Source: Mesorhizobium sp. WSM4313 (GTDB lineage Bacteria; Pseudomonadota; Alphaproteobacteria; Rhizobiales; Rhizobiaceae). Taken from it: a stretch of DNA of 64,000 nucleotides. This document shows, piece by piece, positions 43,450 through 51,631 of this stretch. Numbering within the stretch: position 1 is the stretch's first letter; every line of letters begins with the position of its first letter. The DNA lies in NCBI RefSeq assembly GCF_002294725.1, contig NZ_NSFT01000008.1, positions 124,001 to 188,000 of the forward strand, in the 5' to 3' direction. The notes below the pieces were generated by a model that was given only the letters and a program-made list of their open reading frames with translations, made no database searches and was not told the origin of the DNA. A program made the translations under genes and the position numbers.

Positions 43450-45447
43450 ATGCTCCACATCGTCGAAGCCTCGATCGCCGATCTGCGCCGCGCGCTGGAA
43501 GATGGCACAGTCACCAGCGTCGAGCTTGTCGCTGCGTATCTGCGGCGCATCGCCCATTACGACCGCCACGGCATCGCGCTCAACGCCGTGCCCATCCTCA
43601 ACCCGAAGATGTTCGAGGAGGCCGAAGCGTCCGACCGGCGCCGGCGCGAGGGCAAGACGCTCGGATCGCTCGACGGCATCCCCTACACCGCCAAGGACAG
43701 CTACAAGGCCAGGGGGCTGACGGTGGCCGCCGGGTCGCCGGCCTTCGAGCATCTCACGGCGAACGAGGACGCCTTCACCATCGCCAGGCTGCGCGCCGAG
43801 GGCGCGGTGCTGATCGGCCTCACCAACATGCCGCCGATGGCCAATGGCGGCATGCAGCGCGGCGTCTATGGTCGCGCCGAAAGTCCGTATAACAAGGATT
43901 TCCTCACCGCCGCCTTCGCCTCCGGCTCGTCCAACGGCTCGGGCACGGCGACGGCCGCGAGCTTCGCGGCTTTCGGGTTGGGCGAAGAAACGTGGTCGTC
44001 CGGGCGCGCGCCCGCCTCCAACAACGCGCTGGTCGCCTACACGCCTTCGCGCGGCGTGATCTCGGTGCGCGGCAACTGGCCGCTGGTGCCGACCATGGAT
44101 GTGGTGGTGCCGCATACGCGCAGCATTCCCGACATGCTGGAGCTGCTCGACGTCATCGTCGCCGACGATGCCGGGACGCGCGGCGATTTCTGTCGCGTGC
44201 AGCCCTGGGTGAATATCCCGAAGGCGTCCGAGCTCAGGCCGGCGAGCTACACGGCGCTTCCTTTGCACGGCGCACTCAAGGGGAAGCGGCTCGGTGTGCC
44301 CAGAATGTATATCGGCAAGGACGAAGGCGCCCACCGCCCGATCGAGACGCGCGCCTCGGTGCTGGAGCTCTGGCGGCAGGCGGCGCGCGATTTGGAAGCG
44401 CTCGGCGCCGAGGTGGTCGAGGTCGATTTCCCTGTCGTCTCCAACTACGAACGCGACCGTCCGGGCGCGCTGTCGATGGTCGACCGCGGCCTTGTGCCGC
44501 CGGAATTCGCCGAACGCGAGATCTGGGACCTGTCCATCTGGTCCTGGGACGATTTCCTGCGCGCCAATGCCGATCCGGCCATCCCCGATCTCGCTTCGGT
44601 CGACGGCGCAAAGATCTTCCCGCAGCCGCCGGGCACGTTGCGCGACCGTTACGGCGAGGCCGATTTCGAGCTGGCGCAGTATGTCGAGCGAGCGAAGCGC
44701 GGGGTGGCGTCGCTTGCGGACATTCCCACCATCGAGGCGGGCCTGAAAGGCCTGGAAGCAACGCGCCGCGCCGACTTCGAAGACTGGCTCGATGCCAACC
44801 GGCTCGACGCCGTGGTGCTGCCGGCGGTCGCCGATGTCGGTCCGGCCGATGCCGACATCAACGAGGCTTCCGCCCGGCTTGCCTGGCGAAACGGCACCTG
44901 GGTCGCCAACGGCAATCTGGTCTGGCGGCATCTCGGCATCCCGACGGTGACGGTGCCGATGGGCACCATGGCCGATATCGGCATGCCCGTCGGCCTCACC
45001 TTCGCTGGCAAGGCTTATGACGACGTGGCATTGCTGATGATCGCCGGTGATTACGAGCGCTCCACAAGGCGCCGCACCGTTCCGCCGCGCACCCCGGCGC
45101 TGGCCGATGATGTGTTCGAGGGCAGGGGCGCGTCGAGTCGTGTTGGCGATCCCCTGCTCACGCTGGTGCTCACGGCTGAGACGACCCGCGCCGGCGACAC
45201 CGATGAGATCGCGATCGCGCTGGAGACCGGCGACGCGGCGGTGGTGAAAGTCCACGTCAACGGCGAGCCGGTTTCCATGCAAGGCAGCGCTAACCGATTC
45301 ACCGGTCGCGTGATCGTACCGGCCGCGACCCATCAAGGCTTCCACAGCGTCTGGCGCGGCGCCTATGGCTCCATCGTCACGGCCATTGTGAGGTCGCAGG
45401 ATGGGCGCGTCAGCGGGGCGTATAGGCTGACGGGTGGGATTGGATAG
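43450..45447 (+). CDS. Amidase signature family enzyme with C-terminal extension
   Basis: A 665-residue protein. The amidase-signature core (about 1-545) has catalytic Lys in PYTAKDSYKARG (near 82), cis-Ser in the GSSNGSGTATA loop (near 160) and the nucleophile region FGLGEETWSSGRAPAS (near 183). The usual GGS before the nucleophile is altered to WSSG. Residues about 560-665 form an extra beta-rich domain (LTLVLTAETTRAGDTDEIAI) not present in GatA. It hydrolyses an amide of unknown identity. The next plus-strand regulator and the MFS gene may be functionally linked. Confidence 0.85.
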   Translation: MLHIVEASIADLRRALEDGTVTSVELVAAYLRRIAHYDRHGIALNAVPILNPKMFEEAEASDRRRREGKTLGSLDGIPYTAKDSYKARGLTVAAGSPAFEHLTANEDAFTIARLRAEGAVLIGLTNMPPMANGGMQRGVYGRAESPYNKDFLTAAFASGSSNGSGTATAASFAAFGLGEETWSSGRAPASNNALVAYTPSRGVISVRGNWPLVPTMDVVVPHTRSIPDMLELLDVIVADDAGTRGDFCRVQPWVNIPKASELRPASYTALPLHGALKGKRLGVPRMYIGKDEGAHRPIETRASVLELWRQAARDLEALGAEVVEVDFPVVSNYERDRPGALSMVDRGLVPPEFAEREIWDLSIWSWDDFLRANADPAIPDLASVDGAKIFPQPPGTLRDRYGEADFELAQYVERAKRGVASLADIPTIEAGLKGLEATRRADFEDWLDANRLDAVVLPAVADVGPADADINEASARLAWRNGTWVANGNLVWRHLGIPTVTVPMGTMADIGMPVGLTFAGKAYDDVALLMIAGDYERSTRRRTVPPRTPALADDVFEGRGASSRVGDPLLTLVLTAETTRAGDTDEIAIALETGDAAVVKVHVNGEPVSMQGSANRFTGRVIVPAATHQGFHSVWRGAYGSIVTAIVRSQDGRVSGAYRLTGGIG

Positions 45448-45482
45448 CTTCCTCCTTCACAAGCGGAGAGGAGAAGATCGAG

Positions 45483-46718
45483 CTACTCGGTCCAATCCAC
45501 CACCAGCGCCACCACCCCGAACAGCGCTCCAACCGCGCACACCGCGTTCCAGCCGCCCCAGGTCCAGGCGATGCCGGCAAGCAGCGAGCCGATCGCGCCG
45601 CCGATGAAGAAGATGCCGACGAACAGCCCGTTGATGCGGCCCCGCGCCTTGGGCTGCAGGAGATTAACCGCACGGCGGCCCAGCGTCTGGTCGCCGGTGA
45701 CGCCGAAATCGAGCAGCACGGCGCTGACACCCATCAGGATGAGCGGCAGCCATGCCCCGGCTTTGGCCGCCCCGGCCCATGCGGCGAGGCCGAGCGCCGC
45801 AATCAGCACGAGATGGCAGAGGATCGTGGCGGTGCGCGTAAAGCCGCGGTCGCCGGCGCGGCCGAAGATCGGCGTCACAGCCGCGCCGCCGGCGCCGACA
45901 AATGCGAACAGCGCAATGCCTTTCTGGCCAAGGTCGAAAGGCGAGGCGGACAGGCGTAGCGCCACCGCCGTCCAGAACACGCTGAAAGCCGCCATCACTA
46001 GGCTCGCGGTGAAGGCACGACGCCGCAGCACCGGTTCCTGACCCAGAAGTCCGACCAGAGAGGCGATGAGCCCCGCATAGCTCGCATGCGCCAGAGGCTT
46101 GCGCCTTGGCAAGGCGAGGCCGAGCAGGATGGCGAGCAGCCCAAGTGCCGCGGCGCTGATGCCGTAGAAGGCGCGCCAACCGAAGGCGTCGGCGACGAGG
46201 CTGGCGATCGGACGCGAGAGCAGGATGCCGATCATCAGCCCGCTCATCACGTCACCGATAACGCGCCCGTCCTGTCCCGGAGGCGCCATCGAGGCCGCGA
46301 CCGGCACCAGCACCTGAATGCAGGAACAGGCCGCCCCAAGCACGAACAGCATGGCAAGCAGCGAGGCGGCCGACGGCGCGAATGAAGCGACCGCCGCCGC
46401 CAGCGCGGCCGCGCACAGCATGCGCAGCGCCAGCACACGGTTCTCGACCAGGTCAGACAGCGGAACCAGGAAGAACAGTCCGGCCGCATAGCCGAGCAGG
46501 GTGGCCATCGACACCAGGCCGCTTTCCGATGCCGCCGCGCCCAGCGACGGTCCGATCAGCCCGACCAGCGTCTGCGGCGCGAACAGATTGGTGACGATGA
46601 TGCCGACCGAAGCGGCGAACAGCAGCGTCTGGGATCGCGTGATCGTGCCGCCGCCGGCATGCGGCGACGGATCGGCGAACTCGGCCGTCGCGATCCGGGC
46701 GTTGTCTGTTCCGTTCAT
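45483..46718 (-). CDS. MFS transporter (drug/proton antiporter-like)
   Basis: Twelve-segment permease, 411 residues from the chosen start, with PLSDLVENRVLALRM as the loop 2-3 motif A variant. GAGG lies 6 bases before ATG 46718, which is preferred to the longer start at 46739. It is divergent from a LysR-type gene across a 97-base gap with two ATAAT/ATTAT palindromes, the common layout for a LysR-controlled exporter. It is convergent with the amidase, with a short CTTCCTCC/GGAG hairpin fragment between. Confidence 0.85.
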   Translation of the reverse strand: MNGTDNARIATAEFADPSPHAGGGTITRSQTLLFAASVGIIVTNLFAPQTLVGLIGPSLGAAASESGLVSMATLLGYAAGLFFLVPLSDLVENRVLALRMLCAAALAAAVASFAPSAASLLAMLFVLGAACSCIQVLVPVAASMAPPGQDGRVIGDVMSGLMIGILLSRPIASLVADAFGWRAFYGISAAALGLLAILLGLALPRRKPLAHASYAGLIASLVGLLGQEPVLRRRAFTASLVMAAFSVFWTAVALRLSASPFDLGQKGIALFAFVGAGGAAVTPIFGRAGDRGFTRTATILCHLVLIAALGLAAWAGAAKAGAWLPLILMGVSAVLLDFGVTGDQTLGRRAVNLLQPKARGRINGLFVGIFFIGGAIGSLLAGIAWTWGGWNAVCAVGALFGVVALVVDWTE

Positions 46719-46768
46719 GGGTAGCCTCGCTGTTTGCATATCTCGCGAGGACTTTATTCGCGCTGATC

Positions 46769-46804
46769 ATAATGCTACAATTGAAATTATTTGATAATGA
46801 TTAT
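46769..46804. promoter_or_regulatory. Candidate LysR-type operator in the MFS/LysR divergent promoter
   Basis: ATAAT (46769-46773) and ATTAT (46786-46790) form one interrupted palindrome of the T-N11-A kind, and ATAATGATTAT (46794-46804) forms a second, tight one. Both lie between the divergent starts at 46718 and 46816, as expected for an autoregulated LysR-type protein. Confidence 0.5.
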
Positions 46805-46815
46805 GCGAGATACGC

Positions 46816-47715
46816 ATGAACATCCATGACCTTGAAGCCTTCGTCGCCGTCGTCGAAACCGGCTCCATCGTCGGCGCCTCTGCCAGGCTCAATCTCACCC
46901 AGCCCGGCGTGACGCGCCGGGTGCAGAATCTCGAGGAGCGGCTGGCGACGCCTTTGCTCGACCGCCAGTCGAAGCCGCTCAAACCCACCGCATCGGGTCG
47001 CGAGGCCTATGAGCATAGCCGTCGGCTGCTGCGCTCGCTGGAGGATCTGAAGGCGGGCGTCTCGCCGGCCGGCGAGGTGAGGGGCGAGTTCCGCCTCGGC
47101 ATCATGCCTTATCTGTCGACCAGCGCGCTGTCCGAGCCGCTCGACAGTCTTCGCGCGGCCTTCCCGCAATTGACGCTGAATATCACCTCCAGCCTGTCGC
47201 CGCGCCTGGTGGAGCAGGTGCTGCACAGCGAGATCGACGCGGTCGCCGTCTGTCTGGCCGAGGGCGTCGCGCCGCCGCCGGAGCTCGTCGGCGACGATCT
47301 CGGCGTGCAGGCGGTGCTGCTGGTGGCTTCGCCAGGCCTCGGCGTGCCGAAGCCGGCCGAGCTCAACGATCTCGCGCGCTACCCCTGGGTGCTCAACGAA
47401 ACCGGCTGCGGTTTCCGCGCGTTCATCCGCCATCGCTTCGAGGCGGCGCGGCTGCCGTTCCATGTCGGCGTGGAGGCGCAGGGCGCGGATCTGAGAATGT
47501 CGCTGGTGGCGCGCGGCCACGGCATCGGCGTCGTCACGCCGGGCGCGCTGTCCGGCAGCCAATGGCGCGACGCGGTCGAGGTGGTCGACTGCCCAGGCTT
47601 CAAGCCGCAGGTGCGCTGTTGGCTGCTCCACCGCCCGCCGGCCGGCAGGCTGGCGCGTCCGATCGCGGTGTTCCGCGACGCGCTGGCGGAGGCGCTGAGG
47701 GGCCGATGCCGCTGA
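46816..47715 (+). CDS. LysR family transcriptional regulator
   Basis: A 299-residue LTTR. N-terminal winged HTH at about 1-60 (FVAVVETGSIVGASARLNLT, then QPGVTRRVQNLEERL), linker helix and C-terminal periplasmic-binding-like effector domain. It probably controls the divergent MFS transporter gene, with binding to the ATAAT palindromes in between. The effector is unknown. The ATG is supported by the position of the HTH, although the ribosome site (GAGA) is weak. Confidence 0.9.
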   Translation: MNIHDLEAFVAVVETGSIVGASARLNLTQPGVTRRVQNLEERLATPLLDRQSKPLKPTASGREAYEHSRRLLRSLEDLKAGVSPAGEVRGEFRLGIMPYLSTSALSEPLDSLRAAFPQLTLNITSSLSPRLVEQVLHSEIDAVAVCLAEGVAPPPELVGDDLGVQAVLLVASPGLGVPKPAELNDLARYPWVLNETGCGFRAFIRHRFEAARLPFHVGVEAQGADLRMSLVARGHGIGVVTPGALSGSQWRDAVEVVDCPGFKPQVRCWLLHRPPAGRLARPIAVFRDALAEALRGRCR

Positions 47716-47735
47716 TGTCGTAGAAGCCAGGTGCC

Positions 47736-48263
47736 TTATCTTCCCCCTGACAGTGGAAAAAGCGATTTCAACATCTTGGCAAAGCGAAGTGTTAGAGACT
47801 GCCAGAGGGAGTGGGTTGCACCGTCCGTCGAGTTCGCTATCTCCGGGTCTTGTGATCGGGGCAGGGAGGCGAGCCACGAATCCCAAAACTTCTGCTGCAT
47901 CGAGACGAACACGGGCATCACGTCATAGCCATCGTCAAATATATTGACTAAGTCGCTCTTCTTGGGACGCTCGCCCGTTTTCACTTTGCAGACCACCAAT
48001 CCTCGACTCATCTCTGTCACGGTGCCTTCAGGGAAAACATTGGCGCTCGCGCCATAACAAAAGGGTAGTAGTCCTTCCACTTCGAGCTGATTGCGGATTT
48101 GGCATAGGGCTTCGAAATAGTCGTCTTCTTCAGCAGCGATGACTTTATTGCGATAGCTGCAGGTGAGCCTGCATCGGGTCCCCGCATCGTGCGGCGTGAA
48201 CACCGCCTGCTCGTCACCTCCCGTGCCTCCTCCGATCAGGAATACGGTGTATTGTTCATCCAT
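47736..48263 (-). CDS. Hypothetical protein of atypical base composition
   Basis: A 175-residue protein with no family that I recognise. The N-terminal half is beta-rich with acidic runs (VIAAEEDDYFEALCQIRNQL) and three cysteines; the middle has an SRGLVVCKVKTGERPKKSDL segment; the C-terminal 50 residues are a helical tail (SLTLRFAKMLKSLFPLSGGR). GC is clearly lower than in its neighbours. ATG 48263 has GGGGGA about 5 bases upstream, better placed than ATG 48269. It is convergent with the LysR gene and looks acquired. Confidence 0.65.
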   Translation of the reverse strand: MDEQYTVFLIGGGTGGDEQAVFTPHDAGTRCRLTCSYRNKVIAAEEDDYFEALCQIRNQLEVEGLLPFCYGASANVFPEGTVTEMSRGLVVCKVKTGERPKKSDLVNIFDDGYDVMPVFVSMQQKFWDSWLASLPRSQDPEIANSTDGATHSLWQSLTLRFAKMLKSLFPLSGGR

Positions 48264-48398
48264 TGTCATCCCCCGATCTCTCGATCATCTTAGTTGTGAT
48301 TAATCCTGAATGCAACTCAAAATTGTTTTGCGCCAGTTGCTGCTTGTTGGCTCCTGCCTCGTCCTTGACCCGCCCCCCACCCACGCTATCTTCGCGCC

Positions 48399-48950
48399 AT
48401 GCCAGACACAGCCCCCTCCGCCGCCGCGCCGCTGATCGTCATCGACCTGCAGACCGGCATGTTCGACGGTCGGTTCGATCCGCCGATCCATGACGCCGAC
48501 ACGATCGCCGAGCGTGCCCGTCGGCTGATCGACTGGGCACGGCGTTCCGGCCGCAAAGTGGCGTTCATCCGCCATGACGGACCGGAAGGCGATCCGCTGG
48601 CGCCGGGCGCTTCCGGTTGGCCGGTATGGCCGCTGCTCGGTCAGGCCGCCGACGAACCGACCTTCGGCAAGACCGTCGGCAACGCATTCTCGAATCCCGA
48701 ACTCGTTGAATGGGTGGCGGGACACGGCGCGAAGGACGTCGTGCTCCTCGGCGCCCAGACTGATTTCTGCGTCGCCGCCACCGTGAAGGGTGCCTTTGCC
48801 GAGGGATTTGGCGTCACCGTGGTTTCGGACGCGCATTCGACGCTGGATTCTTTGGAGGAAAACGCGCCCGACATCATTGCCCGCCACAACAAGGCTTTCG
48901 CGGGGCAGGGCGTGCGGATGGCGACGACGGCGGAGTTGATCGAAGGCTGA
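48399..48950 (+). CDS. Isochorismatase-like cysteine hydrolase
   Basis: A 183-residue protein with the catalytic triad of the family: Asp in LIVIDLQTGMF (near 16), Lys in TFGKTVGNAF (near 90) and Cys in TDFCVAATVKG (near 126), with the non-proline cis-peptide region just before the cysteine. It probably hydrolyses an amide or vinyl-ether bond (nicotinamidase/carbamoylsarcosine-type). The ribosome site is weak but the N-terminus fits. A repeat pair follows directly. Confidence 0.88.
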   Translation: MPDTAPSAAAPLIVIDLQTGMFDGRFDPPIHDADTIAERARRLIDWARRSGRKVAFIRHDGPEGDPLAPGASGWPVWPLLGQAADEPTFGKTVGNAFSNPELVEWVAGHGAKDVVLLGAQTDFCVAATVKGAFAEGFGVTVVSDAHSTLDSLEENAPDIIARHNKAFAGQGVRMATTAELIEG

Positions 48951-48958
48951 GCGCGCCT

Positions 48959-49107
48959 TCCCCTTCTCCCCTTGTGGGAGAAGGTGGCCGCAAAGCGGCC
49001 GGATGAGGGGTGTTCCAGGGAATGCCAGCGTCTCACTCCGCTGGAACACCCCTCATCCGTCTTGTCGCTACGCGCCGATCCACCTTCTCCCACAGGGGGA
49101 GAAGGGA
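48959..49107. repeat. Inverted pair of the CCTTCTCCCCTTGTGGGAGAAGG repeat
   Basis: Left arm about 48959-49018 (TCCCCTTCTCCCCTTGTGGG ... GGATGAGGGGTGTTCCAG) and right arm about 49040-49107 (CTGGAACACCCCTCATCCGT ... CTTCTCCCACAGGGGGAGAA) are reverse complements with a variable middle. Same family as the pair at 36.8-37.0 kb. Confidence 0.8.
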
Positions 49108-49131
49108 GACCCCCAACCTCAGGAGCCCATC

Positions 49132-49587
49132 TTGCCAAGTCTTTCTCTTCCCGCCGAAGGAGGCTGCCGCTGCGGCCGCGTGCGCCTGAAAATCTCGGCA
49201 AAGCCGCTGCTCACCATGGCCTGCCATTGCACGGGTTGCCAGTCGATGTCGTCCAGCGCCTATTCGCTGAGCGCGGCGATCCCCTCGGAAGGTTTCGAGG
49301 TGATGAAGGGCGAGCCGGTGGTCGGCGGCCTGCATGGCGCCTCGAAACATTATTTCTGCGGCTACTGCATGACCTGGATGTTCACGCGGCCGGAAGGGAT
49401 CGACTGGTTCGTCAATCTGCGCCCGACCATGCTCGACGACCATACTTGGTTTGCGCCCTTCATCGAGACCTGGACGTCTGAGAAATTGCCCTGGGCGGCG
49501 ACATCGGCCGTGCACAGCTACGCGACGTTGCCTGCCTTCGAGGAATATGAGCCGCTGGTCGCCGAATACGCCGGCACCCAAGGCTGA
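49132..49587 (+). CDS. GFA-family (Mss4-like) zinc-binding protein
   Basis: A 151-residue protein of the glutathione-dependent formaldehyde-activating (Gfa) family. The zinc/cysteine ligands are GGCRCGRVR (N-terminal CxC), MACHCTGCQ (CxCxxC pattern) and HYFCGYCMTWMF (CxxC). The start is a TTG with AGGAG 6 bases upstream; the longer in-frame extension would run into the repeat and is rejected. True formaldehyde/glutathione chemistry is shown for few members, so the role stays open. Confidence 0.85.
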   Translation: MPSLSLPAEGGCRCGRVRLKISAKPLLTMACHCTGCQSMSSSAYSLSAAIPSEGFEVMKGEPVVGGLHGASKHYFCGYCMTWMFTRPEGIDWFVNLRPTMLDDHTWFAPFIETWTSEKLPWAATSAVHSYATLPAFEEYEPLVAEYAGTQG

Positions 49588-49793
49588 GTAAAAGCGGCCG
49601 GTCGAAAAGGCGACCCAAGGCGCGGTCGCCGTTGGCGTTTCCGGTCATGGTCGACGCGGCCGTTGGGGGCGCATTGTTGGGGATGTGCTTGGGCGTCCGC
49701 GTCGACCACGGCGGCCTCATACCGCGGGCTTCACCATGGCACATTTGCCGCCCGCTGAAACTTCCGCGAAAACGGTATATGGCAGCCGTTGAA

Positions 49794-49824
49794 CTTGCCT
49801 TCTTCCATAAGGAGAGAAGGCAAG
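49794..49824. repeat. Hairpin in the 322-base gap between the GFA and amidohydrolase genes
   Basis: CTTGCCTTCTTCC (49794-49806) and GGAGAGAAGGCAAG (49811-49824) form a stem of about 12 base pairs around a 4-base loop, resembling the inner part of the CCTTCTCC repeat family. I see nothing else coding or structured in 49588-49909. Confidence 0.45.
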
Positions 49825-49909
49825 GCGAAACACTTTCTATCCCTTGCCGCATTGACCTCGTCCGTTCGACCGGCGACGACTGACGCCTTCCTTGTCAACG
49901 GATTGCATC

Positions 49910-51115
49910 GTGGATCAGACTCATTTTCTCAACGCCAGGCTTGCCGATGGCTCGCTCCGTGACCTCACCGTTGCCGGTGGCCGCTTCAGCGCCATCGCGC
50001 TTGCAGCCAATGCGACGATGCCGCCGTCCGGCGCTATCGACCTCGCCGGCCAGCTCGTCCTGCCGGCTTTCGTCGAGGGCCACATCCATCTCGACACCTC
50101 CTTCTACGACGATGTCTGGCGCCCGCACATTCCCTGCACCAACGGCTTCGACGTGCGCGAGCGGGTTGCCTTCCAGACGCGCAACCTCGAGCAGGCAGCA
50201 CCCATGGCGGAGCGGGCGAGAAACCAGCTCGAGCTCTGCGTTGGCAATGGCAGCCTCGCCATGCGCAGCCATGTCATGGTCGACGCCGCGGTCGGGTTGA
50301 AGCATGTGGAGGCGATCCTTGCGGTGCGGGAGAAATACCGCCACCTCATCGACATCCAGCTCGTCGCCTTCCCGCAGAGCGGCATTCTGTCCTCGCCAGG
50401 CACCGCGGAGTTGCTCGACGAGGCGCTCAAGCTCGGCTGTGACCTGATCGGCGGGCTCGACCCGGCAAGCTTCGATCGCGACGTGAAGGGCCATCTCGAT
50501 GTGGTGTTCGGCCTTGCCGAAAAACGCGGCGCCGGTATCGACATCCACCTGCATGACCGCGGCACACTCGGCCTGTTCGAGATCGAGGAGATCGCCGCCC
50601 GGACCGCGACAATGGGCATGCAGGGAAAGGTTGTCGTCAGCCACGCCTACGGGCTGGGCGACATCTCCGCCGATGCATTGGCCAAGGCTGGCGAGCGGAT
50701 CGCCGGCGCCGGCGTCGCCATCATGACCAACGCGCCCGGCGATCATCCATTCCCGCCGGTGGCGGCGCTGCGCAAGGCTGGCGTCACCGTCTTCGCCGGT
50801 TCCGACAACATCCGCGATTCATGGTGGCCCTATGGTGATGGCGACATGCTGAACCGCGCCAACATGATCGGCTACCGCTCCGGCTTCTACGAAGATTGGG
50901 AGCCGGAGGCCGCCTACGACGTGGTCAGCCACGCCGGCGCCAAGGCGCTGGGGCTCGAAGGCTACGGCATCGCTGTCGGCGCCAAGGCGGATTTCGTTGC
51001 GCTGAAGGCCGAGCATGTCCCGGAAGCGGTGGTGGCGGTGCCAAAGGATCGCACCGTCTATCGCGCGGGCAGGGAAGTGGCGCGAGGCGGGAAAGTGGGG
51101 CCGAAAACCAGGTGA
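49910..51115 (+). CDS. Amidohydrolase of the cytosine deaminase (CodA)-like group
   Basis: A 401-residue TIM-barrel metal hydrolase. The first metal motif is VEGHIHLDTSFYDDVW (HxH, near 58-60), then LVAFPQSGILSSPGTAELLD, IDIHLHDRGTLGLFE (second His; CodA has HCDE here), VVVSHAYGLG (third His) and FAGSDNIRDSWWPYGDGDML (catalytic Asp). The pattern follows CodA closely but the HCDE glutamate reads as His-Asp, so the substrate may be another cyclic amide or amine. The start is uncertain: GTG 49910 has a GGA at a fair distance; TTG 49892 is an alternative with no ribosome site. Confidence 0.82.
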   Translation: MDQTHFLNARLADGSLRDLTVAGGRFSAIALAANATMPPSGAIDLAGQLVLPAFVEGHIHLDTSFYDDVWRPHIPCTNGFDVRERVAFQTRNLEQAAPMAERARNQLELCVGNGSLAMRSHVMVDAAVGLKHVEAILAVREKYRHLIDIQLVAFPQSGILSSPGTAELLDEALKLGCDLIGGLDPASFDRDVKGHLDVVFGLAEKRGAGIDIHLHDRGTLGLFEIEEIAARTATMGMQGKVVVSHAYGLGDISADALAKAGERIAGAGVAIMTNAPGDHPFPPVAALRKAGVTVFAGSDNIRDSWWPYGDGDMLNRANMIGYRSGFYEDWEPEAAYDVVSHAGAKALGLEGYGIAVGAKADFVALKAEHVPEAVVAVPKDRTVYRAGREVARGGKVGPKTR

Positions 51116-51419
51116 ATTAGAAGCCGTTAATTTGTTGCCGAGCTACAACTCGCGCTATCGCCTCCCTCTCGGAGACGTGAATCAACCCATCAAGGCGACC
51201 AGCCCAAGCGTCTGACATGCAGGTCATGCAAGCTCCTGGTTTTCATGCAGACCGCGTGGCCGATCCCGCAAATTAGTTTGCATGCATATGTTTCAAGCCG
51301 TTCCGGCTTCGTGAAGCATTTCACCGTTCGCGCGCAATCCACCGGTTACAGACGCATCGCAAAAGCGACGCCGGGAAGAGGCGGCACCGGTTTTCCGCCG
51401 CTGATTTAGGAGGTTTTTC
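51116..51419. other. Intergenic region before the DUF1127 gene
   Basis: A 304-base gap. It has an AT-richer stretch with TTGCATGCATATG near 51279-51292 and ends with AGGAGG 6 bases before the next ATG. It probably holds the promoter of the small gene. I see no other gene or repeat in it. Confidence 0.4.
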
Positions 51420-51575
51420 ATGTTCAAAAGTCTCAACCGAATCCGCGCCGCCTTCGCGCAGGCCAGCAAGCGCCGCCGCACGGCGCGCGAGCTTAACGAG
51501 CTGCCGACGGAGATTCAGAAGGACATCGGCTGGCCTGACAGGACCGAGCCTGACGAGATCCGTTTGCCGTTCTAA
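51420..51575 (+). CDS. DUF1127-like 51-residue protein
   Basis: Short gene with a perfect AGGAGG 6 bases upstream of ATG 51420 and a TAA stop. The protein begins MFKSLNRIRAAFAQASKRRR, then TARELNELPTEIQKDIGWPD, the usual DUF1127 arrangement of a basic helix followed by an acidic helix with a conserved D-I-G-W/L. Minimal forms in rhizobia act post-transcriptionally or in stress responses. It is distinct from the 83-residue member at 4.3-4.5 kb. Confidence 0.8.
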   Translation: MFKSLNRIRAAFAQASKRRRTARELNELPTEIQKDIGWPDRTEPDEIRLPF

Positions 51576-51631
51576 TCGCGCGGCCGCCGGAGCCGGAGCG
51601 CCGCGGCCCTGGCGGCCGATCCGGGTGGCCG

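Noticed and set aside
42973..45345. A 790-residue minus-strand open frame
   Set aside because: It is antisense to the amidase gene; the product is His/Arg/Gly-rich low-complexity sequence typical of the opposite strand of high-GC genes.
36826..49107. CRISPR array
   Set aside because: The repeats are few, widely spaced, palindromic and in inverted orientation, with no regular spacers and no cas genes.
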